Shown: positions 31,469 to 42,791 of the stretch, piece after piece | Numbering within the stretch: the stretch's first letter is position 1 | How the letters are laid out: every line of letters begins with the position of its first letter | Assembly: GCA_910574455.1 (NCBI GenBank) | Contig: CAJSYZ010000007.1 | Coordinates: 620,001-684,000 of the forward strand | Source of the DNA: Trichaptum fuscoviolaceum | Lineage: Eukaryota > Basidiomycota > Agaricomycetes > Hymenochaetales > Trichaptaceae | DNA: 64,000 nucleotides | Reading direction: 5' to 3' | Notes under the pieces: generated by a model | Database searches by the model: none | What the model saw: only the letters and a program-made list of their open reading frames with translations | What the model was told of the DNA's origin: nothing | Translations under genes and position numbers: made by a program

Positions 31469-32510
31469 TCAAGCCTCGAAGTTCTTGATGTACTTATCCG
31501 GTAAGGGTGAGTGGCTTTGGCTCAGGGCCAAAGCTACAGCAAACGTGCTGTGAACGTCAATAGCTGCATCTAGTATTCCAGTACAGCAGATCATGCAAGT
31601 GAGAACTTGAAGATGGTTGATCTTGAACAACAGAATGATAACTTACACTCTTTTTGTGCCGCTGATAGCTTGTCAGCTGCCCAGTCACTCATTGTGACCT
31701 CACTACTCTTCTTGACGTTCAGCCTCAATACTTCTCCCACTATTTTTTCGAGCTTGACAGTCGGAGTCGGATGCTGGAACCAGAGACGAGGGTTTAAGAG
31801 CAGTTGGGACCAGGTCGGGTTTTTGGGCCAGACTTCCGGGTAGACAACGCGTGCCCAATCTGTCAGATCGACACAGGAGCGCACAGAGGTGCGAAACTTG
31901 CGCTTTATACGCACTGCGTCACCTGCCATTTCTTCTGTTAGGCCACCTCGCAGGAGAAAAGATAAGTTATTCATACCGTTGATTCCTGCGGAAATTTTCA
32001 TGACTGTACCATCCCCAAGGAGTTGCGCCAACGTAGGGGGAAGGTCAGTAAGAGTATGCGTCCTGACTAGATAAATGTGGTGTTGAACTGCGAGTTGGAT
32101 GAGGTCCACGCGATGATTGGGCCCTTCTCCGCCACTTGCCCACTCGATGTCGATCGAGACAAATCTACTAGCTGGTACCTGTGGCAATGATGCATATATT
32201 GCAGTCACTGCATTGTCCACATCCAAGCCCGTGCGACACTGTATCAGAACTATATTATGGAGCCTATATTGATGTAATTCGGAGAGAGGTGTTGGTGGTA
32301 CCCCGAGAAGATCAAGAAACGTTTGCAGTTTCTTGTGTATCTAGCAACAAGTCAGTGTACAGATCTTGATATGAATGAAACAAGTACCTTCGTTTGAGCC
32401 CTTGCTGTCCACCGTTGAACGAGCTGAAAGCGGAGGACGGTGCGGAGGTGCAGGCGTGCGTAATCAAGGGAGAGGAGGATGAGAAGGATAGTACGAAGAT
32501 TTGAGAACAT
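31469..32510 (-). CDS. RNase D/WRN-like 3'-5' exonuclease, possibly catalytically altered
   Basis: Three exons (32388-32510, 31647-32340, 31569 down to 31469) with GT-AG introns give a continuous 305-residue frame. The ATG at 32510 opens a hydrophobic stretch (LRTILLILLSLDYARLHL) that could be a signal anchor. Exo I is FVSIDIEWASG (D105, E107), then RVDLIQLAVQHHIYLV, and Exo III is YAAID with Tyr 273 formed across the second intron and Asp 277. In the Exo II region KISAGINGMNNLSFLL the usual Asp appears to be Asn, so activity is uncertain. DEDDy exonucleases trim 3' ends of RNA or DNA. The gene lies inside the motif-island region with the Plavaka transposase, and may be element cargo. Confidence 0.75.
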
Positions 32511-33400
32511 GATTCACGGTGGAATGGCTTGATGATGATCTTGGGGACAATACCCGCTCCCACTTCACACTTATACAAAGTAGTTGAAGTCAGTTTTCTG
32601 ATTTCCCATTCTTCTAGAAAGAGAGAGGGAGCTATTAGTGCTTTGTACTATGACTCGGATAAACCGCAAGTTGAACTGATAGTAGGAGATGACAAATGAT
32701 TTCTTCCGGATGACTTGATTATAAGGCTTCTTTTCATTTTAAGCACAAACGAACAAGAAAATGAGTCATGTTAACTCCGAAGAAGTCGGGAGGATATAAC
32801 CCACTGCACAAGAAGCTGCTCCATCAGCTCTAGAAGGATTTCGAAGAAAGCCATGAGTAACTCACCATACAACAGTCATCCCTGTACACAACCCGAAACT
32901 TGAACTAGAACCGTGCCAAAATGGGAAATGGGCCAACTTGAATGCATCCCAACCCGCTTCGGAAGGAGTAATTTGCATGAAGGCGCGTTTCTCGTCCTCG
33001 GAGCTGAGGGAATTGCGCTGTCGGCCGATGATGGACTCATACTGCACATTGAAACCGAGTGTTCTCCGTTTAGGCGGCAATGGTGGCGGGGCAGAGGTGT
33101 TTGGCAAGGAATGGGGACACGACAAGTTGACAACAACTTGGATGATGTCGAAAATGCAGTTATATTTTTCCCTTTGCGGCATTTGCAAATTGAGTTGTGA
33201 GTCGCTTTGTCGACCTTTGTGCATGCAAGCGGAATATTGGGATGCATCAAACTGCCCGGTGATACATAGCCCCGTATATACGAATCCGACCGCGCAACTT
33301 CGCAACCTTCCCTCTCCAGCATCCTTCCCATGTTTTTGGGCTCTTTACGCCGCTCAGGCCAGGCGAACTTAGGATTAGATGTCGATTGAGCAGGGATCCC
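32511..33400 (-). other. Mostly unassigned; possible small minus-strand exon
   Basis: The only coding-like piece is 32862-33305 on the minus strand, with APPPLPPKRRTLGFNVQYES and PSEAGWDAFKLAHFPFWHG. There is no recognised domain, and the antisense frame is also open, so coding is not secure. Confidence 0.25.
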
Positions 33401-34779
33401 TGAAGTGAGAGTAGACGGTAGGGATAGAGACTCGTCCCGACTGACTGCTCAGCGCGAGTCCTGTGGCCGCTTATTGTTGAGCTTGAGATGGTCGAGGAAA
33501 AGAGGAACGATGGAACGAGAAGAAGCTGACGCGGCCATCGTTCCTTCCGGTGACAAGAAAGTCGGAGTCATACTGGAAAGTTGTCACTGATGAGTCGGGG
33601 ATACAGGAATGTGAAGAAAATCATACCCATTTGCAGATTCCATACGCGAACGGATGTGTCCAATCCCCCTACCCCCACCCCAAGAAAAGAAGACAATATA
33701 ATTTTCGGCGTAAATCTTATGCAGATGTTCTCGGAGAACGTATAGACATTCCCCGTGCCGATGCTCCAAAGCTGAAGAAGCCCGTGAGTATTATGATTCA
33801 AAAATTAAAAGAACAACTTACTTGAGAAGTACAGTAGTAGCTTTCGCTCACTGATTACTGCACGCATACATCCTCTCCTCGTGCCTGTGAGGGCCGGTTC
33901 AGTAACTTGCCTCTTTGCACATCCGAAACGTCGGTGATGCGTCTCGCAATTCAAAACCTGAGAGGAGCGGACCTCGGATGCAAGTGCAGCAACCAGTTTT
34001 AATGTCCTGCTCTCTGAGCTGGTCATCAGCCACCACTGACGATGAGCTCTCTGGCATAGCCCTGTCCCTCGGAGAAGGTTCACTCATGATATATGGTGAC
34101 GGATGTAACCACTCTACCATCACAAATCGCTGAAGAAGTTTGTGTTGTCAACTGTGGAGGTGGACGCGTGCGCATGTGTGCTCGCCATTGCTTTAGTCGG
34201 TGGGGGGATACGCGTCGGCATAAATCTGCGAGAGAATCCTGGGTCAAGAATTGGGGCGCCTGCTGTGGGCGCAGTAAATTGCGTAGACGGCAGTGGTTTC
34301 GTTCCTCTGCAAAAGCGGTCGAACTCCTACCCCCTTGGTTTCCATACGAGCCTAGAGCGGCGCACGAGTAGAAACGCGTCGACCCACAGGGAGCTAACAA
34401 AGTAAGGCGCAGACGTTTTACGCAAGCTGCGCGAGGCGTTGAAACCGATAGAACAATTTGAGCGTGCCGAGACAGGCAAAGCGCGAGTCGGCAGATGCGC
34501 GGCGGAAGAAAGAGGTCTATCAGAGTTGTACAAGGTCCCGCATGGTGTTGGGAGAGAATCGGGACGTGCAGGAGGAATTCGATGTTGAAAATTGGTAGAA
34601 AAGTGAAGAAGAGAATCTGCGGTGACTTGGGCGTTGGGATACAGTGGTAGTTGAGGAGGAGGCCATGACTACGTCAGTTCGCTACTGAAAAGTCACTTGA
34701 GGCCATCAACAATATTATAGAGCTTACTCATCTTGGATGATTGGTTAAAGTGTGTCTGTAAGGTGGTTCCTGCCCTAGG
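33401..34779. other. Unassigned region, weak WD40-like trace
   Basis: No firm gene. The minus strand at about 33600-33800 contains GLLQLWSIGTGN and LDTSVRVWNLQMG, which resemble two WD40 blade ends, in one open frame. Nothing comparable was recognised up to 34560, so this could be a decayed WD40 gene. Confidence 0.25.
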
Positions 34780-35240
34780 CTGCCAGTGCCAGTGTGTAAG
34801 ATGATCCCGTGTCAACTCAACTGTACATCCTACGGCAGCGGCTGTTCCTTTTTCCGGTAATTGCGTAGGATGCGATCAATAGTGGAGGGTGCGGGCCAAG
34901 ATGTAATCCTGGAGAGCAGAACGTAGTGTTAAACAGAAAATACACCAGGACGTAAGACAACCTGAGGAAGTTCTCTGTTAACGAGCCTGGTTGTATGGCA
35001 TGGTGACTACGGCCAGTGTTGAGCATCTTCAATGTCCACCAAGTACTATGCTGTGGTAGCAACAACTTGAAGTTGAAGTCGACAACTGAGTGCCAGCCTG
35101 CCAGCCTTAGTAGTGAGTGCCACAACTTCAAGTTGAACTTGAAGTCACCGTGCCAGTGACCGGCGTGCCACTGGCACTGGCAGCCTGAGTGGCAGTGAGC
35201 CTGAGTGACTCCGACTCAGACATCACTGGCAGAAGAATTT
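34780..35240. repeat. Dyad-motif island 2
   Basis: Starts with CTGCCAGTGCCAGTG and becomes dense at 35055-35240: CAACTTGAAGTTGAAG, CTTCAAGTTGAACTTGAAG, GCCACTGGCACTGGCAG, CAGCCTGAGTGGCAGTGAG and GACTCCGACTCAGAC. There is no coding evidence. Confidence 0.6.
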
Positions 35241-35379
35241 GCCGTCCATGTCCTCTTCATCTTGCTCCCCGGAACATTGAAGGGATGAAGTAGTGATGTT
35301 GAAGGCAACTTGAGCCAGAGGAACTTTAACACGGTGTATGTCCCCGAAATGTTAAAGTAGAAGCACAACACAAACAAGC

Positions 35380-35665
35380 CTTCGGGTACTACTAGTACGA
35401 GTACTAGTAGGCTAGTAGATACTCCTGGCAGCCTGGGGATGCGCTGCATCGTATGAGATGTGGTGATCAGTATTTACAAAATATCTTCAAGTTGAAGGTC
35501 ATATCATCACACAATCAAGCAAGACATAGGCGTTTTATTCAAGAAAAAGACGACACATCATTGTTTACTATTATCGGAAAGACAAAGTCGAAACATCATT
35601 GTTTATCAGGAAGACAGATAGACTCGACGAAGTTTATACCGTGACCATATACTACGGGTAGTAGT
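35380..35665. repeat. Dyad-motif island 3
   Basis: TACTACTAGTACGAGTACTA at about 35388-35407 and GGTAGTAGTATACTAGG just before the end of the next gene. Confidence 0.55.
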
Positions 35666-35668
35666 ATA

Positions 35669-38353
35669 CTAGGACAAGGGCGTCAAAGATTTGAGTCGAG
35701 ATACGCCTTCGCCGGTAATCCGAAACTCAAATGGCTCTTTGTAAAGAGGATTGGAAGGATTCACAAATCCTTCCTTGGAACTAGGAGGCTTCCGTGTTTG
35801 CTCACGCACTTCCTTTGCCCAGTCCATGCGCAGAGCCAAATAAGACTGAGGTGCCCGACCATAAGGGCCATGGTTCCCCACTATCTTGCATATCCTTTTA
35901 AGCACGTCCTGCTGTTCATAGGTAAAGAGTGGTTCCCCCGCTGTCAGGTGCAGTACGGATGGTGCGTTTTCTATGAATTTGGAGAGAGATTCGTCGTCAC
36001 CATAATAATGTCGGTCGTGGATAAGTTTATTCAAATGTTGCCTGAGTGGAGTCTCGTTCATCACCTCAAAAACGACATGTTCAGAAGACGTAATCATCTG
36101 CATCGCGTTGGAAAGGATAACAGCTTTCTCCCTGTGCGTATTTCGCCGCTTCTCCAGATGCAGGATCTTCGATAATTTTTTTCGGTCTTCGTCATTTTCC
36201 GGCCACTTTCGCACTGGCACCGGGACTTCCGTGAGATTCGCCTGCTTGACAACTTCCGCTAGTGTGTTCAAGGATAATTGGTCGAAAGAAGCTGAGACTT
36301 CCTCAAAACTGCGCTGTATATCAGCTGGGAGAGCTTTTGGAGGAAAACCTTTGGCCGACGCATGGGGTATGTCCTCAGAGCCATAGTATTCGATGTCGCC
36401 CTCTTCGGCCATCTTTGCAAAGAATTCCTCGAAATAGAACTTAGGCAGGTCCTTCAGATCGAGGACACCCTCTTCTGATGGATCAAGATTTGGGAACGGT
36501 TTGCACGTAAAGTCATCTATGCTGGCATCCCATGTGGACTCCTGCTCGTCGAGTGTGGTGGCTGGCTGTTGTGAATCCAACTTCTTCAGCTTGCGATTGA
36601 GGATGACATACAACCTTCGATGGAATTCGAAGATAAGATAGAAGCGCACAAGAAAGAAACGGAACTTTTCGATGGATTTTGCGTCAGGCGACGGCTGCCA
36701 GGAGTTTGTGAAGGGGTATTTGGATTTAAGCTCTGCTCTCGCGCCCTCTACCAAGCTGTGCAGCTTCTTTTCGGTTTCCCTCAGCGTCTTCACGGCCCGG
36801 CCCCTCTTTTCCTCACTACACTTTGGGTCCTTTGTCGTCGCCTCCACCTCCTCTGCTTTCTTTTTCGCCTTAACCGCCTCCTTGTATGTCGTATCCTCCT
36901 TGCGGAAGTCTGCTAACTTGTCTTCAATCCCTGCTAACCACTCTTCGTAGCGTGCTTTCTCTGAGGATATGAGGCTTTCAGGTAAAGCGGTGAGCAGGTC
37001 ATCAAACAGATGCCTTGCAATGGGAACCTTTCCGTCCCGGCGCATGGTTGGTTGGGCAGTGAACTCAGCGTAAAGCTCGTTTACACCTCTGATGAGCCCC
37101 GCTGTCTTGACACCGCCATCACCAGTAATGTCAAAAGGGGCAACCGATTCGATCTTGAATTTGTTTGGGAAAACAATGGCAAAAGCCATATAAAGAATGT
37201 TCCTGGCGTCCTCGAAGACGTGTCGTAGTTTAATACTACAAGCTGCCGCTTCGCTCTATGTGAGAACTCATGAGTTTAATTTGTTTTGCAATAGCTTTCA
37301 AGATGACTTACCGATTCAGCTGCTACGGCAATGATTTGAAGCTCGCGTATCATGACAGCGAACGATGCTATAGTCCGCGTCAAAAGGTCGTCTTTGGAGC
37401 GGTCCGCCTTCCGTTCAGCATCCAATGTCTGGTCCGCCTTCCGTTCAGCATCCAATGTCTCCATACGAGCCAGCTTTTCGTTCATTTGATGCACCTTGTC
37501 GGTGGTGCTTCGAATCATATCAAATTGACTGTCAAGCCTTTTGCTAACATTAGCTGCCATGACGGAGTGTAGCGCATGGATGCCCTCCTCAGCTGCAGCC
37601 CTCGCAAGCATCGGGTAATTCAGGGTTGCCTGGTCCTTTATATGTTGTATCTCGTTGGAGAGAGATTCGACTTTCTCCTCCAAGGTCTTTATTGTCTCCG
37701 AGTAATCCGTGTTCTCCGATTTGGCCGCCTTTTTTTTCGTGGCTTTCAGATCTTCCTTTTTTTTTGTCAAGATCTTGAGATCCAACATTCTGCATCGCCC
37801 GTTCCAGCCGTTCATCCACTTTCTTTTTTTCATCAGTATTCGCCGCCCGAGCTGCCGCTCCATGCTTGAGTTTTGTTATCACCTGGTTGAGAACTTTGGC
37901 AGTCTCGACCAGCTTTCCTCCAATGTCCGTCCATTCCTTGCCCGCTTTGTCCAAGTCGCCCCCTATCCCATTGAGCATGGTGACTGACAAGTTGCTGGTT
38001 GGGTATAGGAAAGAGATAAGAAGCAATCTACACAGACTGGCAATGTCACTCACAGGTTCGTTTTCAAGTCTTCGACACTGTTTGACGGCTTGGAGTCCAC
38101 GTCCGACCCAGGTTTTGCCACCCCACTGCCAGTGGCACCGGCACTGGCGGCCTCGCTGACAGTAGAATGGAATGTCATCAAGATGCAATTAAGCTCAGGC
38201 TGGCAACACTACTCACAATTCCAAATTGGATGTGTCTGGTTCCGCCTCAGTGGCAGACGTCAAATTGCCACTGCCAACTCCTAGTCCGACCTCAAACTCC
38301 GATTGTGACCTCAACCCGGGCCCTGCACTTGCAAGAGACTCCGAGTCGGACAT
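35669..38353 (-). CDS. Unrecognised multi-exon coiled-coil protein (frameshift at an A run)
   Basis: Not recognised. The minus strand reads MSDSESLASAGPGLRSQ from 38353, continues over an intron to SEAASAGATGSGVAKPGSDV, over another to NLSVTMLNGIGGDLDKAGKE, then a long lysine-rich coiled coil (ETIKTLEEKVESLSNEIQH), and over a third intron into DARNILYMAFAIVFPNKFKI and a 500-residue soluble C-terminal domain ending at 35669. The frame changes at a run of nine A (about 37761-37769): either a lesion, a sequencing slip or a slippery site. A perfect 30-bp tandem repeat encodes TLDAERKAD twice. Some N-terminal codons are themselves built from island motifs (GCCAGTGGCA). Confidence 0.6.
37401..37460. 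repeat. 30-bp perfect tandem repeat within the coiled-coil gene
   Basis: Two exact head-to-tail copies of a 30-bp unit beginning GGTCCGCCTTCCGTTCAGCA; in frame, they add ten residues to the coiled coil. Confidence 0.9.
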
Positions 38354-38689
38354 GGAGACGCCGGGCCCATTCACTGGCAGGCTGTCAAGAGAATGTCCTG
38401 GTCACATACTTTGAAGGCTGGCAACATGAATGACACTTACTTGATTGCTGATTTGCCACTGTCATCTCGCTGTACCAACTGAATGAGAAATTCAATCCAA
38501 TTCACCATGTCTGACCGCGTCTTTATAAGCCCGGGCCACGGATGGGCTCCATTTTTGCCGGAAGAAACTATTCCTGTTTGGACTTTTTGTGAAAGAATTG
38601 AAATTACTACTAATACTAGTTTTTGAGACATGTACTACATACCAGCTCGTCTGGCTTCCTCTGGATCCAGCAGCAGTCTGACTTCGATT

Positions 38690-39110
38690 GGCCCGGGAGG
38701 CTCAGGCTGAGTGCCAGTGGCTTGCTGGCCCGGGATGCCAGTGTTAACAGGTAGCAGTGGCATGTTAGCGTGAGGGACAACACTGGCAGACATTCTGAAG
38801 GGATAGTCGTTGAGTTGCTGGCTTCAAGATGATGTGGGGGGCATCATGATGGGGTCCGCTGCCAGTGGCAACTAAAAGCTATTCACCGTCGGAACGTGAA
38901 CTTGAAGAAGTTGATGGAAGTCGGATACTACCGCTGCCAGCAGGCCACACCGTGACTCAGGCTGACGGAGTGCCGTGAAGAGTAGTACTATATTTAAATT
39001 TAAGTACGCAGGCTAGTACTACTATGCCAGTGATACTACTACTACTAGTAGTAGGACTTCCCAGCCTCACTGGCACTGGCAGTGCCACAGCATGAGTGAA
39101 ATTTGAAGTT
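38690..39110. repeat. Dyad-motif island 4
   Basis: Dense GCCAGTGG, CTCAGGCTGAG, AGTAGTACTATA, TACTACTACTAGTAGTAG and CACTGGCACTGGCAGTGCC motifs. No gene is supported from 38354 to 40196, apart from these islands. Confidence 0.6.
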
Positions 39111-40150
39111 GATGATCTCAGCAACTTGACAGCTCGGCCGCCGCAGTTCGCTTCGGAGTCCGAGTCCTCGCCGGATAGTACTATAGTAGTACTATACTTG
39201 TTTGTGTTTCACGGCATGATGATGCGGAGGCACCGTGATCATCATTATGATGGTACTAGAGTAGTGACGCAGCCTGCGGCTCAGGCTGAGTCGGAAGCCA
39301 CCATACTCAGGCTATGCTTCCCGTACTAAGGATTTAGAACGGCTTTTTCGTCCTACAAGTAGTATGTAGTACTAGTACTAAACGGCACGGCTCGGAGCCA
39401 AACTCTCCGTCTTGCCCGGGCCCTAAATTTCCAGGATCTAGCAGAGGGGAAGGGTCTGCCAGATGGTCCGTGTCTAGGACAGTCGTCCTAATGCCTGCCT
39501 TGCTTACCGTACTAGTAGTAGTATCAGGTAAGATATCATAAGTACACCCTGATACCTTACCTTCAAGTTCAAAGGTAAGTTATACCGCGGGACTCCATGG
39601 ACCGGCAGAACTTCTGCTCAAGGCCGGCGGTGGACGGGTGGCTTCAACCTCCCTAAATGCTTGCCAGCCTGAGTGCCAAGCGGGGTCTTATGGGTTTCAA
39701 TTTCGGGTGTCCTAAATCCTTCATCCAGTGGCGCCACTGGCAGTGATACCGTGACTCAGGCTCAGCCTGAGCCTGAGGCTGCCACTGCAGTGCCAGTGGC
39801 AGTGAGGCTACTAGTTCTGGGAGGAAGGGCACTGCGTTCCGGAATTGCGTGATAACGCTCAGGGAAATCTGCCTCCCGTGCGAACGTCTTCAAGTTGACA
39901 AATGGGGGACTCGGACTCGGAGTAAGGGACTTGCCGGCGAAGCTCGGCCCGTTTTCTACTAGTACTGTAGTATTAGTAATAACTTGAAGTTGCCCCTCAG
40001 GCTCACTGGCACTCACTGCCAGTGGCTCACTCAGGCTACTACTAGTACTAGTAATAGCCTACTACTACTAGTACTACTCAGGCTGCCGGTGGCATGCCAC
40101 GGTGGCGACACTTGACCTTCATTCCAACTTCACTCACTGCCAACTTGATC
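39111..40150. repeat. Dyad-motif island 5
   Basis: Non-coding, with repeated GTAGTACTAGTACTA, CAGGCTCAGCCTGAGCCTGA, GCCACTGCAGTGCCAGTGGC, ACTCGGACTCGGAG, AACTTGAAGTTG and ACTACTAGTACTAGTA. Many motifs are perfect or near-perfect palindromes. It borders the start of the next gene. Confidence 0.65.
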
Positions 40151-40196
40151 TTGAAGTAGCTCAGGCTCTTCGTTCAGTCACTATCAAATCTCCAAA

Positions 40197-42020
40197 ATGT
40201 CAAGTTCTGATCTCGGGGATACTCCAAGCTCTTGCTTGGACACAGACGAGGACGAGGACGGTTCAGAATCCAGCTTTGGTCTCAACACTCACAGCTCAAA
40301 GTCCGCGATCATCGAAGACGAGAGCGAATACGAAGTGTATACAAATCCTGTAGAGGTTAAGTTCGGTAGGACCACATATTATCTATATTTCAGTGTGTGG
40401 TTTGGCTTATCTTCAATGACTTGTCAGAGGACCTACCCTTTGGTTATCGCTTGGGAGCATATATCGATAGCACGGTGGTCCAGTCAATCACCAAAAGCTT
40501 AGAGTCCAAGCTAGAGCATGCAAATCGCTTCGGGTTTTCGTCGAACGATTTCAAGGAAACACTTGTTCTGGCTGATCGGCTGGGGAGGTACTTTGATACG
40601 TCAAATCAGTATATCAGTAACCGGGTTAGGGAAGCACAGGCTCTGCAGAGGAAGACGGCTGTGATGCTAGACCAGTTTCGGATAGTACATACCAGTACAC
40701 GGACATGATCTTCAAGCTAGGTGAAGAACTAGCTATCCTGATGCGTTATACGGTAAGCTGCAAATTAAATCAAAAGCTTGAATGCACGTCTCTAACCACT
40801 TGTTCTTATGGTAATGCGCTATAGCCCGAGGAGCCACTTGAGCTGCTTATCCGCAAGCGTGTGGAGGAATCAAGACTTGCTGTCGCCACGGCGTTCATAT
40901 CTGTTCTTCCCGGCTTTTTCCCGTCAGGGAAACTCATCAATGTTTTCACTGGGGACGTCATCTGGGATAATTTCTTGTCTTGCTTAGTCGCCCGATATCA
41001 TTCACACCATGCAATCGTGCGTTGGCAACGTAAATTTGAGGATGAGGAGGCCGGCAATCGATTGATACAGACAAAATCTGTCTTTTCTGCCATAAGGATC
41101 GACATCAAAGGCACAAAGCTCGAGGAAAATGTTCGTCGTGAACTCTCTGCTCAATTGAAGCACTTTACGCCAGTCGTGGGCGTGAATCTTAAAGGCTCTA
41201 CAAGCAGGCCCCGAAACCCAAGGCTTGCGCTCAAGTTCTTTCTCCCCCTACTTATTTGGTCATATAACGAGTGCAAGGATTGGATCGTCTTCCTAGACAA
41301 ATGCCGTGCGGAACAATTGCCAAAGTCGCCCTTGGTCAACTCTCAGAAGCAGAAGTCAATTGTTCTGCGACTCAGGCGACTCCGACTGTCTTTCAATCCG
41401 GAACAGCACGAGAGGCTCGGCGTCGATGGAAACGTGAACTTGAACGTGCCGGTGGAGAAGCTGCTCTAGCTGACTTTCATCGACTCATTCAGAAGTCAAT
41501 GGATATTCTTGGCGTCGACTCGGCTGATGGTGGAACGTCCTCATTGGAGAATAATCGACAAATCCAGCGCGAATACGGAAATTATTCGGTTGTTCTGCGC
41601 AGGTTCAACTGGATCAGGAAATGTTTAATCATCCTCTGTGATGATTCGCTTCTGGATCTGTTGCTCATGAATGATGGTGCAATGCAGCGCTTCTCCAGGG
41701 AGATGGACTTTGCTAGGCTGGGCATTATCGAAGTGACTCGAGCCATTAGGCAATTTGACGATGCTGATCGCAAAGATATAGACAAGGAAAGACTCGACAG
41801 GGCCGCCGAATTTCTCCACGAAGATATGGAACACATCGATCATGCCCTTATTCCGGCAGAGCAAATTTTTGACTCTTTACTCCTGAAGACAGTCGACGAT
41901 TTACTTCGTAATTATGGTCCATTTTATTTAACAGATTATGGAATCCTATTTGCTCTTCTCGACAAATTGGATCCCATCACGGACACCGACTCGGATGTCA
42001 ATATGAGCTCGGCAATGTAA
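40197..42020 (+). CDS. Unrecognised multi-exon gene of the island region
   Basis: Not recognised. It starts MSSSDLGDTPSSCLDTDEDE, a Ser/Asp/Glu-rich N-terminus like that of the minus-strand gene at 35669-38353. An intron near 40336-40393 leads to VVWLIFNDLSEDLPFGYRLG, another at 40751-40824 to EEPLELLIRKRVEESRLAVA and WIVFLDKCRAEQLPKSP. The last part is read in a different frame (ALADFHRLIQKSMDILGVDS ... PITDTDSDVNMSSAM, stop at 42020). The changes of frame near 40700 and at 41330-41460 have no clear intron, so this may be a pseudogene or a gene with unusual splicing. Confidence 0.5.
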
Positions 42021-42089
42021 CTGGCGGTTGCATATTGGACCATTCCCCGACACGAAGTGTTCTAGGGTTCACCAGCGCGTGATTCAAGT

Positions 42090-42700
42090 TTAAGTTGTGG
42101 CCGTGTTAAATTTTTATTTCGTTTTACTATGTTTATGACAAAAGTCAAGGACTCGGATTGTACTAGTACTACTCATTCTATGCCAGTGCTTACTCCCTTT
42201 TCAAGTTTAACTTATAGCTCCTCTCGCACTATGCTGCACTATTGGTAGTTAGTACTAGTAGCAACTATGTGACATCGTTTTCTTGATTACTACTATATAC
42301 TGCAAAAAAATTATTTATTTATTCATAGCATATGCTTCAAGTTGATAGTACTACCGTGACTAGTACTACTAGTAGTCTGTGTTCAACTTCAACTTCAACT
42401 TCAAGATGGTTAAATTAGAACTTGAAGTAGTACTAGTAGTAGTAGCAGCCTGAGGCAGGTTATTGGTTCATTTCCAGTTGTTGGCAAGTTCCATGTTATT
42501 GTACACTTTTTACTTGAAGTTTTCTATGTTCATACTAGTAGTACTAGTACCAAGTAGTAGTAGTACTCAGCCTGAGGCTGCCAGTGCACTGCAGCAGTGG
42601 GAAATTTTGACCACTGCCACTGACAGTGGCATCCGACATGATCCAACTTGAACTTGAAGTCTAAGATGCACCGACTAGTAACACTACAATTCTAGTATAG
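42090..42700. repeat. Dyad-motif island 6
   Basis: TAGTACTACTAGTAGTC, TTCAACTTCAACTTCAACTT, GAAGTAGTACTAGTAGTAGT, CTCAGCCTGAGGCTGCCAGT and AACTTGAACTTGAAG. It lies between two convergent genes (plus to 42020, minus from 42792). Confidence 0.65.
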
Positions 42701-42791
42701 CTAGTACCATAATCCGTCACTGAACATTTAAATGTTATATCCTTACTTCATAAGTTTCAAGGTACTTTGTGAGCTAAATGAGGGTTTATCT

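Noticed and set aside
32913..33372. Plus-strand ORFs opposite the possible minus exon
   Set aside because: No domain or codon evidence; both strands are open by chance.
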